In this document: piece after piece, positions 1 through 7,347 of the stretch
How positions within the stretch are numbered: position 1 is the stretch's first letter
Layout of the letters: the number at the start of each line of letters is the position of its first letter
Notes under the pieces: generated by a model
What the model saw: only the letters and a program-made list of their open reading frames with translations
Told to the model about the DNA's origin: nothing
Database searches by the model: none
Made by a program: the position numbers and the translations under genes
Assembly (NCBI GenBank): GCA_045538755.1
Contig: JAZQEC010000036.1
Coordinates: 1 to 49,342, forward strand
DNA from: UBA1738 sp045538755
GTDB taxonomy: Bacteria; Bacillota; Clostridia; UBA1381
DNA: 49,342 nucleotides
Direction: 5' to 3'

Positions 1-1244
1 GGAACGAGGATAACATACGAAAAAAAATTATGGAAAAATATCGGGGAAAATACCTGCTTATAGAAAGTATGACTCTCAGGGAAATGGCTGAGGCGGGAAA
101 ACCCGAAAACTACGAAGAGTTTTATAACAATATTACCGCAATTTATAAAAAAAGAATGGATACGGTAGGAGATTTGATTCCTTGCGACAGTTTTGCTCCG
201 GCTTACGGATATGAACTTTCGATGGGTACAAAGAGAGTTTGTCCTGAGGTTGGCGCACAGACACCATTTGCAAGGTTTCAGATTTGTTATGCCCGTGGCA
301 TGACAAGGAAACCGGGCAGAAGCTTTGGTGTTTATTACGAGCCTTGGGGAGGGTCTCCTTTTGGCACATGTACATACTGTGGCGGAAAGAACGAATGGGG
401 TCCTGACCTGGACATGGAGTCGCCGTACAGAGCCTATGGGCCAAACGGTGGCAGTTCCCGTTCTCTCCAGATGAGAGTTTTTATTTATGCATATCTTTCG
501 AACGCGGAGTTTATTTCGGAAGAATGGGGAATGTACAACACATTTACCAATACGGAAAATTTCGAGCTTTCGCCCTACGGTATTGTAAAGAAAGAGTTTC
601 TTGATTTTTGCGACAAGTACGACGATGTGGGAGAAAAGATTGTTCCTGCGGCGGTTGTGCTTCCTGCAGATATGATGATTTTTTCTATTTCCGACGGGGA
701 TGACCAAATAATGAAATATGAGTATAAATGCGAAAAAATCAATAAAGCAAGACGAGGAGTGTTTGAAATTTTCAATGCTGCTGCAGATGTACAGTATGAA
801 AGGGCAACCTTTGGCAACTATGTATACCCCGATGGAATTGACATATTAAACCGCGACGACGAAATGCTTGGTAAGTATGATTACCTAGTAGACCCTACGG
901 GAGATGACGATTTTAAGGGAAAATATGATAATCTACTTGATGCCGATGCTCTTAAACAGAAATTGAACGAAGCATTGCCCTGCAGTATCGATGGTGATAT
1001 TCATTGGATGGTAAATAAGTGTAAATCGGGGGGATACTACCTTACCGTGTTTAACCACAGCGGTGTAACAAGAAGGGTTGAAGAAGGGGAGAAAATTGAC
1101 CCCGAAAGTACGGTTACGGTTGCCGTAACATTTAAAAATGGAGGGGTGCCCACACTTCTTGAAGGTGATGCAGAGCTTAAACGTGATGGGGATAATTTCC
1201 TGCTTTCGGTAAAAGGCGGAAGCTTCGTGTTCATAAGGTTTTAA
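1..1244 (+). CDS. Glycoside hydrolase-like protein, 5' end cut by window
   Basis: The frame is open from base 3, so the ATG at 30 is probably internal; it has no ribosome binding site, only an A-rich run before it. About 413 residues are visible. The middle part is rich in aromatic and Gly residues (YYEPWGGSPFG, CTYCGGKNEWG) and carries EEWG followed by a helical segment, as in TIM-barrel hydrolases where a Glu at a strand end acts as acid/base. The last ~100 residues look like a beta-sandwich (YYLTVFNHSG, VKGGSFVFIRF), typical of C-terminal domains of beta-galactosidase-like enzymes. No signal peptide can be judged. It is followed by another carbohydrate-active-looking gene in the same direction. 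The family cannot be named; a role in glycan breakdown is inference. Confidence 0.55.
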   Translation, partial: NEDNIRKKIMEKYRGKYLLIESMTLREMAEAGKPENYEEFYNNITAIYKKRMDTVGDLIPCDSFAPAYGYELSMGTKRVCPEVGAQTPFARFQICYARGMTRKPGRSFGVYYEPWGGSPFGTCTYCGGKNEWGPDLDMESPYRAYGPNGGSSRSLQMRVFIYAYLSNAEFISEEWGMYNTFTNTENFELSPYGIVKKEFLDFCDKYDDVGEKIVPAAVVLPADMMIFSISDGDDQIMKYEYKCEKINKARRGVFEIFNAAADVQYERATFGNYVYPDGIDILNRDDEMLGKYDYLVDPTGDDDFKGKYDNLLDADALKQKLNEALPCSIDGDIHWMVNKCKSGGYYLTVFNHSGVTRRVEEGEKIDPESTVTVAVTFKNGGVPTLLEGDAELKRDGDNFLLSVKGGSFVFIRF

Positions 1245-1264
1245 GTGCGCGTTGGGTACACCGC

Positions 1265-1345
1265 AGCTAAATTCGCTATCGCGAGCTAAATTGAACAAGT
1301 TCAGCTAAATTGCCTATGGCAGCTAAATGTGCTTTGCACGCTAAT
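1265..1345. repeat. Micro-hairpin array with AGCTAAAT linkers
   Basis: AGCTAAAT occurs at 1265, 1284, 1303 and 1321, with a degenerate fifth copy (CGCTAAT) at 1339, giving steps of 19, 19, 18 and 18 bp. Between copies lie four different short inverted repeats: TCGC/GCGA (1273-1284), TGAAC/GTTCA (1292-1303), TGCC/GGCA (1311-1321) and GTGC/GCAC (1329-1339). The linker is conserved in sequence whereas the stems are conserved only in pairing. It lies between two co-directional hydrolase-like genes. Function unknown. Confidence 0.8.
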
Positions 1346-1426
1346 GGCGAATTTAATTTTGCTAAAACCAAGTGGCATATAAACTTTACAGGATTTATAT
1401 AGTATTTTAATTTAAAGGAGAATGTT

Positions 1427-3550
1427 ATGGAATTTACAAAATTACCTGTGCTAAAAAAAGAAATGCAGCTCACAACTGAGCATTTCCCGAGCCGTTTTCA
1501 TGCAGCGGTATTCCGCCTTTGGGAGACTGTATCGGCAGAGAGAATTGCAAAAGCCCTTGATATTTCGGTTGCAGATGTGAAAAAAGCTGCAGAAGATATG
1601 GGTCTGAAAGAACAAAAATATACAGATAAATGGCATAAGTACGGTTACATAACAACAATAAGAAATGCATGGCATATTCTTCCGTACGAGCAGCTTTTGC
1701 CACTTATGGGCTGGACGGAAGAAAAGCTTGCTGAAATACTAAAAGAAGATGACTTTTTAGGAATAAAGCTCGGCGAATTTAAGCCGTTTTGTGAGCCTGT
1801 AAAGCCGGAAGAAATAAATGATGAACAGCGTGAAAAACTTAAAAATATAAAGAAAATTATGCAAACGCATTTTAAAGAGTTTTTTGAAGGCAAAGAACCG
1901 TTTAACTTTTTTGAAGACGTTAATATAGAAAATACAGAAAATGATACTGAAAGTTTGCGTATGGTATTTTCATATTGTGGTCTGTATGCAGGGGTTTTAG
2001 ATAATGAAATATCTATTTCTTTCCCTGACAGTCTGCTGAAAATGTATAAGTCTGTTGGGATAAATGCGGTATGGATTCCTGCTGTACTTTATCAGCTTGT
2101 ACCTTTCCCGTTTGACGAAAGCTACTCAAGAGGTTGGGAAGAACGAATAAAAAGGCTGGAAGAGCTTGTTAAAAAGACCGCAGAATACGGAATTAAGGTA
2201 TTTCTGTATCTTAATGAACCACGCTGTATGCCGTTAGCCTTTTTTGACAAATATCCGCATCTTCAAGGGCGTACCGATGATATGTATGCCGCTTTATGCA
2301 CAACTAATCCTGAAGTTTTAGAGTATTTAAGGAACGGTGTTAAAAGCCTATGTGAAGCAGTACCTAATTTAGGCGGATTTTTTGCAATCACCTGCTCGGA
2401 AAATCTTACACACTGTAAGTCGAGAACTGAAGGCACGGAATGCGAAAAGTGCAAAGATGTACCGATAGAAAAAACTGTTGCAGATATTTTGTGTGCAATA
2501 TACGAAGAATCAAGAAAAGTCAATCCAGATATAAAAACTATTGCCTGGACTTGGGCATGGGACGAATACATGACTAAGCAGCAGATTAAGGACTGTATAG
2601 AGCTGTTGCCGAAAGAAATTATAATTCAATCAAACAGTGAGGAACAAAAGGAATTTTCAATCGGAGGCGTTTGTTCAAAGGTTGACGAATACAGTATGTC
2701 AATCCCCGGTCCTGCTCCTGCAGCAAAGGAAGTTTGGGATTATGCGAAGAAAACCGGACATGAGATTTGTGCAAAAGTACAGGTAAATGTTACTTGGGAA
2801 TGCAGTACACTTCCGTTTTTACCTGTGTTTGACTTGATAAGAGAGCATATCAAGGGCTTAGCCGAAACCGATGTTGAGCATCTAATGCTTAGCTGGACTT
2901 TAGGTGGATATCCATCATTTAACCTAACGGTTGCACTTGATTGCCTTAAAAATCCTGATGAGAAGAAATATTTTGAGCTTCTTCAAAAAGAATACGGAGA
3001 ATATGCCGAGGCAGTAAAGGCAGCAGCTAAAAAGTTTTCAGAGGCATTTCGCGAGTTCCCGTTTAATATGGAATGTCTGTATAAAGGTCCTCAAAATGCA
3101 GGCCCATCAAATCTTCTTTATGAAAAGCCTACCGGCTTTGATGCAACAATGACTTGTTACAGTTATGATGACTTAGAAGGCTGGTGTTCAATTTATCCTC
3201 AAGACGTATATGTAAACCAACTAAAAATGCTGGCAGAAGGATGGAAGCTTGGTCTTGATGAAATTAAGGATATGCCTGATTGCAGCTTTAAACAAGCTGC
3301 TTTTGGCGGATATGCACTTTTTTATTCATCATATCTTCAGGCAGAGTTCATATTGAGCAGAGACGGCGGAAATAAAGAACACATATTGGAAATTCTTGAA
3401 AAAGAAAAAGAACTTGCACTTTTAATGTATGATCTTATGCAAAAAAACAGCGCAATAGGCTATGAGGCGGCAAATCATTATTTCTTTAACAAGGGTATGC
3501 TGGCAGAAAAAATTATAAGTTGCGAGTATTTAGAAAAATCTTTTAAATAA
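1427..3550 (+). CDS. TIM-barrel glycoside hydrolase-like protein (707 aa)
   Basis: The start is ATG 1427, preceded by AAAGGAG. The first ~150 residues are helical and Lys/Glu rich. From about residue 170 the protein has alternating strand/helix signals of a TIM barrel: SVGINAVWIPAVLYQ, YGIKVFLYLNEPRCMP, NLGGFFAITCSENLTHC, IKTIAWTWAWDEY and VEHLMLSWTLGGYP. Such segments resemble GH20-like or alpha-glucuronidase-like barrels, where acidic residues at strand ends are catalytic (candidates lie in LNEPR and CSENL). A Cys-rich insert (CKSRTEGTECEKCKD) could bind a metal. No signal peptide is visible, so it is probably cytoplasmic. Together with the truncated gene upstream it suggests a sugar-catabolic locus. 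The family assignment is uncertain. Confidence 0.55.
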   Translation: MEFTKLPVLKKEMQLTTEHFPSRFHAAVFRLWETVSAERIAKALDISVADVKKAAEDMGLKEQKYTDKWHKYGYITTIRNAWHILPYEQLLPLMGWTEEKLAEILKEDDFLGIKLGEFKPFCEPVKPEEINDEQREKLKNIKKIMQTHFKEFFEGKEPFNFFEDVNIENTENDTESLRMVFSYCGLYAGVLDNEISISFPDSLLKMYKSVGINAVWIPAVLYQLVPFPFDESYSRGWEERIKRLEELVKKTAEYGIKVFLYLNEPRCMPLAFFDKYPHLQGRTDDMYAALCTTNPEVLEYLRNGVKSLCEAVPNLGGFFAITCSENLTHCKSRTEGTECEKCKDVPIEKTVADILCAIYEESRKVNPDIKTIAWTWAWDEYMTKQQIKDCIELLPKEIIIQSNSEEQKEFSIGGVCSKVDEYSMSIPGPAPAAKEVWDYAKKTGHEICAKVQVNVTWECSTLPFLPVFDLIREHIKGLAETDVEHLMLSWTLGGYPSFNLTVALDCLKNPDEKKYFELLQKEYGEYAEAVKAAAKKFSEAFREFPFNMECLYKGPQNAGPSNLLYEKPTGFDATMTCYSYDDLEGWCSIYPQDVYVNQLKMLAEGWKLGLDEIKDMPDCSFKQAAFGGYALFYSSYLQAEFILSRDGGNKEHILEILEKEKELALLMYDLMQKNSAIGYEAANHYFFNKGMLAEKIISCEYLEKSFK

Positions 3551-3586
3551 TTAGGGAATAATCGGAATTTGCACAACAATATTATT

Positions 3587-3623
3587 AAAAAGCGACATTC
3601 ACAATTAAGGAATGTCGCTTTTT
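3587..3623. terminator. Bidirectional intrinsic terminator
   Basis: GCGACATTC (3592-3600) pairs with GAATGTCGC (3610-3618), flanked by an A-run on the left and a T-run on the right. It therefore serves both the rightward hydrolase gene and the leftward serine dehydratase gene. Confidence 0.85.
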
Positions 3624-3636
3624 ATGTTTATTTGAA

Positions 3637-5076
3637 TTACTCGTAAAGTTTGGCAAGTCCGCCCTCACTTGTTTCACGGTAGCTTCGGGACATATCTTTC
3701 CCTGTTTCATACATGGTTTTTACAACCAAGTCAAAGGAAATTTTACGACTTCCGCTCAAGAAATTTGCAAGCGATACCGAGTTTATGGCACGCATTGCGG
3801 CTACTGCATTTCGCTCTATGCATGGTATTTGAACAAGAGAGTGGATTGGATCGCAGGTAAGTCCTAAATGATGCTCCATTGCAACTTCGGCAGAGTATTC
3901 TATCTGTTCAAGGCTTAGACCCAAAAGCTCGGCAAGCCCTGCTGCAGCCATTGAACAAGCACTGCCTATTTCTGCCTGACATCCGCACTCTGCACCGCTT
4001 ATCGAGGCATTGCTCTTTATAAGGTTTCCGACAAGTCCAGCTGTTGCAAGTGCTTTTACTATTTCATCATCTGAAAAACCTCTACGCTCTTGCTGATAAT
4101 ACATAACGGCAGGTAAAACTCCGGCAGCGCCGCAAGTTGGAGCGGTTACGACAATTCCGCTGTCGGCATTTTGCTCGCTGACAGCAAATGCATACGCACA
4201 AACAAGCCTGTTTGCCCGAGTCTCTGCACTTTCGTCTATATGGTGCTGCCTAAATAGGTAACCGGCTTTTTTTTGTACGTCAATACCGCCGGGGAGGCTG
4301 CCTGATGCGGCAAGTCCTTCTAAAATACTTTCCTTCATACACACCCAAATTTCATTTAGGTAGTCAAATATTTCTTCGCCTTCACACATTTTTACATATT
4401 GCCACAGACGCATTTTGTTTCTTCTGCAAAGAGCAGCAATAGAAGTAAAACTTGAAAGCTCATATACAGGCGCATTTTCGTGCTTTTGCCTGCCTTCAAT
4501 TATGAATTTTCCACCGCCCACGCTTAAAACACGCCAGAAATCTGACTGAACACCGCCTGTATAAGCATAGCAATCCATTGTGTTAGGGTGTGGGATATTT
4601 TTTGTGTCATGGTCAAAAATTATCTCAAAATGACGATTTTTAAAAACTTTATTAATTACATATTCGGTTCTGTGACCTTTGCCCATCTTAGCAAGTGAAC
4701 CGTATAAAATTATTTTAAAACTGTCTGCATGAAGGTTTTCCTCGCGAAACATAAGGCAGGCTTTTTCCGGTGCCATAGAATGCGAGCTTGAAGGTCCTCT
4801 GCCAATTCGGTAAAGCTCACGAAGCGATTCCATTCCGTTCCCTTTTTCCCAGTTTGTTTCTTGTAGAGTTTCGCTGCCAAGTAACGAGTCAAGCGATATG
4901 CGAAAAATTTCCGCAAGGTGCTTACAGGTTTCAGTGCTTGGATTTGAACGTCCCTTTTCCCATTTTGAAACAGCACGGTTTGTTACACCCAGCTTTTCAC
5001 CAAGCTCTTTTTGAGAAAGATTCATACGTATGCGGTTTTTGTATATTCTGTCCGCAATAGTTTCGGTAGTTTGCAA
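3637..5076 (-). CDS. L-serine dehydratase with N-terminal Xre HTH domain
   Basis: Iron-sulfur L-serine ammonia-lyase (serine to pyruvate plus ammonia) fused to a DNA-binding domain. The likely start is TTG 5076, because GGAGG at 5089-5085 sits 8 nt before it; a GTG at 5091 overlaps that site. Counting from the TTG (479 aa), residues ~8-66 form a Cro/CI-type helix-turn-helix (LSQKELGEKLGVTNRAVSKW). The dehydratase beta part starts near residue 83 (ELYRIGRGPSSSHSMAP) and the alpha part near 225. Cysteines expected to hold the [4Fe-4S] cluster are in TAPTCG (~315), GAECGCQ (~364/366), GSACSM (~374) and GLTCDP (~408). Single-chain family members are ~455 aa without the HTH, so roughly 80 residues are extra. 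The gene lies 15 nt after the S24 repressor and is probably co-transcribed with it. It may regulate transcription in response to serine; this is inference. Confidence 0.9.
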   Translation of the reverse strand: MQTTETIADRIYKNRIRMNLSQKELGEKLGVTNRAVSKWEKGRSNPSTETCKHLAEIFRISLDSLLGSETLQETNWEKGNGMESLRELYRIGRGPSSSHSMAPEKACLMFREENLHADSFKIILYGSLAKMGKGHRTEYVINKVFKNRHFEIIFDHDTKNIPHPNTMDCYAYTGGVQSDFWRVLSVGGGKFIIEGRQKHENAPVYELSSFTSIAALCRRNKMRLWQYVKMCEGEEIFDYLNEIWVCMKESILEGLAASGSLPGGIDVQKKAGYLFRQHHIDESAETRANRLVCAYAFAVSEQNADSGIVVTAPTCGAAGVLPAVMYYQQERRGFSDDEIVKALATAGLVGNLIKSNASISGAECGCQAEIGSACSMAAAGLAELLGLSLEQIEYSAEVAMEHHLGLTCDPIHSLVQIPCIERNAVAAMRAINSVSLANFLSGSRKISFDLVVKTMYETGKDMSRSYRETSEGGLAKLYE

Positions 5077-5090
5077 GATGAACACCTCCA

Positions 5091-5738
5091 CTAATTGACT
5101 TTGCTCATAAAGGCGATTGCCTTACCGAGAACACGTATATGATTAAGTTCTTCGTTATTAAATATAATCGGTCTGTATGTTGGATTTTCAGGCTGAAGAA
5201 TTACTTGCTGGCGCTCCGGATAGTAGAAAAAGCGTTTGAGAGTAACTTCGTCATCATTAACAATTACTGCTGCGATTTCGCCATTTTCGACCATTTCCTG
5301 CTCACGTATAAATACAACATCGCCATCAAAAATACGTGCATTTATCATGCTGTCGCCTTGGGCTGTAAGGCAGAAATCTGCGTTTATGTCGCTACTTGCT
5401 TCTATGTAGGTCTCGTAATCCTGCTCACACATAATCGGCTCGCCGCAAGCAATTTGACCAATCATCGGTATTTGCTTTGTAGAAATAGGCTTTATGCCGA
5501 ATTTTGAGCGGTCTTCGTCTGATAAAGAACCATAGCCGCCTGAATTAAAGCCAAAAAGATAGTCGACCGTGACACCGAAACAGTCGGAAATTGCTTTTAA
5601 AATTTCTTGTTTATGGGGAGTACGCTTGCCTTGTTCATACATCCCAACAGCGCTCTTTGATATGCCGATTGCATCCGCGAGCTGCTCTTGCGACATATTA
5701 GCATCTTCTCTTAGTCTTTTTAAAACTTCTCCAAACAT
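5091..5738 (-). CDS. Phage-type repressor, Xre HTH plus S24 peptidase
   Basis: A 215-residue CI/LexA-like repressor. Residues ~1-60 form a Cro/CI helix-turn-helix (MSQEQLADAIGISKSAVGMYEQ). Residues ~90-215 form an S24 peptidase domain with the nucleophile in QGDSM (Ser130), the Lys general base in VTLKRF (Lys168) and a probable self-cleavage bond at Cys98-Gly99 in IACGEP. Family members repress phage genes and cleave themselves when RecA filaments form after DNA damage. The start has AAAGGAG upstream. It faces the particle genes across a switch with four matching operators, so autoregulation and SOS-controlled induction are expected. The serine dehydratase fusion follows directly. Confidence 0.93.
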   Translation of the reverse strand: MFGEVLKRLREDANMSQEQLADAIGISKSAVGMYEQGKRTPHKQEILKAISDCFGVTVDYLFGFNSGGYGSLSDEDRSKFGIKPISTKQIPMIGQIACGEPIMCEQDYETYIEASSDINADFCLTAQGDSMINARIFDGDVVFIREQEMVENGEIAAVIVNDDEVTLKRFFYYPERQQVILQPENPTYRPIIFNNEELNHIRVLGKAIAFMSKVN

Positions 5739-5771
5739 TGTAATTTCTCCTTTTTTCTTTATACAATCATT

Positions 5772-5799
5772 CTAATACACATTATGTGGTCGTGTCAAG
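5772..5799 (-). promoter_or_regulatory. Leftward repressor promoter
   Basis: On the minus strand TTGACA (5799-5794) is followed after 16 nt by TATTAG (5777-5772), upstream of the repressor start. An operator copy occupies the spacer. The -10 match is only moderate. Confidence 0.6.
5776..5790 (+). promoter_or_regulatory. Operator 1
   Basis: TACACATTATGTGGT, a near-palindrome matching the shared consensus TACACRTWATGTGGT. It lies in the spacer of the leftward repressor promoter, so it probably mediates autoregulation. Confidence 0.75.
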
Positions 5800-5834
5800 A
5801 TTAAAAAAGCAAACTAATCAAATTTTGTTAAAAA

Positions 5835-5849
5835 TACACAAAATGTGGT
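5835..5849 (+). promoter_or_regulatory. Operator 2
   Basis: TACACAAAATGTGGT, same orientation as operator 1, placed between the two divergent promoters. Confidence 0.75.
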
Positions 5850-5866
5850 AAATATTAAAAATACTC

Positions 5867-5895
5867 TTGACAAAACCACGATATGTGTATATAAT
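5867..5895 (+). promoter_or_regulatory. Rightward promoter of the phage-like cluster
   Basis: Perfect TTGACA (5867-5872), 17-nt spacer and TATAAT (5890-5895). The spacer is almost wholly filled by operator 3, so bound repressor would exclude RNA polymerase. Confidence 0.88.
5875..5889 (-). promoter_or_regulatory. Operator 3 (inverted)
   Basis: On the minus strand this reads TACACATATCGTGGT. It sits exactly between the -35 and -10 boxes of the rightward promoter. Confidence 0.75.
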
Positions 5896-5907
5896 AACAA
5901 GAAAAAC

Positions 5908-5922
5908 TACACGTAATGTGGC
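5908..5922 (+). promoter_or_regulatory. Operator 4
   Basis: TACACGTAATGTGGC, just downstream of the rightward promoter, where a bound repressor could also act as a roadblock. Confidence 0.72.
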
Positions 5923-5993
5923 TGGAAGTGGAGGTGTATATATGAAAAGGCGATAAATAATATATAGAGTAAGTATGTGAAAGGAGATGAAAT

Positions 5994-6191
5994 ATGAATT
6001 TTTACGACGAAGTGATGAAGATGGAGAGGCAAAGGACACTTAACTATGGTGCGGATTTAGCCGATACTGTTGGAACAGAATGTCCTGTTTGCGGAAGTGT
6101 TGAGTGGGATTTTCTTTTGAAGGATTGTCATGGAGACTTTATTGGCTGTCAGGAATGCGTATCAAAAATATATCCATCCGAACTTAATTAA
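5994..6191 (+). CDS. Small zinc-ribbon-like early protein (65 aa)
   Basis: The first gene after the rightward promoter, with AAGGAGATG before the ATG. It carries two Cys pairs (CPVC near residue 31 and CQEC near residue 52), the layout of a small zinc-binding protein. I do not recognise a family. Its position directly under repressor control suggests an early or regulatory role in the phage-like element; this is inference. Confidence 0.7.
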   Translation: MNFYDEVMKMERQRTLNYGADLADTVGTECPVCGSVEWDFLLKDCHGDFIGCQECVSKIYPSELN

Positions 6192-6215
6192 AGAATTTCT
6201 AACAGAGGTGATTGT

Positions 6216-6617
6216 ATGACAAAAGAAAATTTAATGAAGGTTTATTACATTGAAAAGGAGATTACCTCCTGGAAAGAAGAACTGAAGCGAATGGAAGATT
6301 CAGCATACATATCAGGTATGAGGATGGGGATGATTTGTAAATCAGGCGGGAAAATTGCAGACAAGGTCGCAGATGTTGCCATTAAAAAGGCTGAAACAGA
6401 ACGGAAAATCAAGCAAAAACTGATTGAACTTGAAAATGCCAAAGATGAGGTAACAAATTATATTTTAAACATAGACGACCCTCAGACCAGACTGATTTTC
6501 AAACTGCGCTGCTTAAATCTTTTAAGCTGGAATCAGGTTGCAGATGAGGTCGGCGGTATGAATTCAGAAAATTCTGTTAAAAAGAGATTTTACAGATATC
6601 TGGAAAAGTGTAGCTGA
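6216..6617 (+). CDS. Phage transcriptional activator-like protein (ArpU/RinA-type)
   Basis: 133 residues. Residues ~1-85 are charged and helical, probably coiled. Residues ~90-133 contain a sigma-region-4-like helix-turn-helix (IFKLRCLNLLSWNQVADEVGG followed by SVKKRFYRYLEK). Proteins of this size and layout are encoded just before the small terminase gene in many Firmicutes phages and switch on late genes. The ATG has AGAGGTG upstream. The exact family was not confirmed; the late-activator role is inferred from position and the C-terminal HTH. Confidence 0.65.
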   Translation: MTKENLMKVYYIEKEITSWKEELKRMEDSAYISGMRMGMICKSGGKIADKVADVAIKKAETERKIKQKLIELENAKDEVTNYILNIDDPQTRLIFKLRCLNLLSWNQVADEVGGMNSENSVKKRFYRYLEKCS

Positions 6618-6645
6618 TAGGCTTTAAAAAGTTGTCCTATATGTC

Positions 6646-6660
6646 ACACCGATATGTGTT
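6646..6660 (-). promoter_or_regulatory. Degenerate fifth operator before the late genes
   Basis: On the minus strand this reads AACACATATCGGTGT, matching operator 3 at 12 of 15 positions. It lies in the gap between the activator-like gene and the packaging genes, where a late promoter would be expected. A clear -35/-10 pair was not seen. Confidence 0.35.
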
Positions 6661-6729
6661 AGTATGTTATCGTGGAAAACAAACGGCCGGCAGTTTGTCT
6701 TTCTTTATAACATAATTGGAGGTGACAGC

Positions 6730-6903
6730 TTGAAGGAAAAGCGCACCCTTTGCGAAAGATGCGCAAAGGATTACGGGACGGCAGGATTTCATATTTTTCG
6801 GGACGGTTTTCAGGTCATTAAAAGCTCCTGCGACCTGTGCGGCAGACCGGGATATGATTATGTCATTAAAAAAACAGAATTTTTGCGGAAAGGAACGGGA
6901 TAA
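6730..6903 (+). CDS. Small four-cysteine phage protein (57 aa)
   Basis: The likely start is TTG 6730, because GGAGGTGA (6718-6725) lies 4 nt upstream; the in-frame ATG at 6664 has no such site. The protein has CERC near the N-terminus and CDLCGRPGYDY in the middle, suggesting one zinc site. Similar tiny proteins accompany terminase genes in clostridial prophages, but the function is not known to me. It abuts the small terminase start. Confidence 0.65.
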   Translation: MKEKRTLCERCAKDYGTAGFHIFRDGFQVIKSSCDLCGRPGYDYVIKKTEFLRKGTG

Positions 6904-7347
6904 ATGCAGAAAATCGATTTTTGGCTAACCAAAGAAGGATTAACTCTCATTCAGGCTTGGAGTAGAGACGGTATGACCAGAGGCGAAATAGCAGCTAAAA
7001 TCGGCGTTTCTGCCGCCACATTCCGCAGGTGGGAAAAACGAAATGTGGGGATTTTGGAGGCGGTCAAAATGGGTAGAGAATTTACCGATATTACCGTTGA
7101 AAATGCAATCCTTAAGAAAGCTCTTGGATTCGAAACAGAAGAGGTTAAAACAGTTATTAAAGCTAATGGTGACGAAGAGGTGACGACTGTCAGAAAAAAT
7201 GTGCCGCCTGATGTATCAGCAGCTTCAGTTTGGCTTAAAAACAGGCGTCCTGATAAATGGCGGGACAAGCCTTGTGAAAACAATGGGAGTGTATATGAAA
7301 AGCTGGATGAAATTATAGGAGGCATTGATGCTCAGGCTGACGAATAA
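6904..7347 (+). CDS. Terminase small subunit-like HTH protein
   Basis: 147 residues. The N-terminal half has a helix-turn-helix (MTRGEIAAKIGVSAATFRRWEK) of the kind that recognises phage DNA. The C-terminal part, with SVWLKNRRPDKWRDKP, is a signature often seen in small terminase subunits of Firmicutes phages. It overlaps the large terminase gene by ~20 bp. Expected role: bind packaging sites and regulate the large subunit. No pac or cos site was identified. Confidence 0.8.
   Translation: MQKIDFWLTKEGLTLIQAWSRDGMTRGEIAAKIGVSAATFRRWEKRNVGILEAVKMGREFTDITVENAILKKALGFETEEVKTVIKANGDEEVTTVRKNVPPDVSAASVWLKNRRPDKWRDKPCENNGSVYEKLDEIIGGIDAQADE

Noticed and set aside
30..1244. Full-length gene starting at ATG 30
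   Set aside because: The frame stays open to the window edge and no ribosome site precedes base 30, so the gene is treated as truncated.
1265..1345. CRISPR array
   Set aside because: The unit is only 18-19 bp, the conserved part 8 bp, and the variable parts are self-complementary mini-stems rather than spacers. No cas genes are nearby.
4710..5060. Reading frames overlapping the serine dehydratase N-terminus on both strands
   Set aside because: No start signals; the HTH and dehydratase motifs in the chosen frame explain the sequence.
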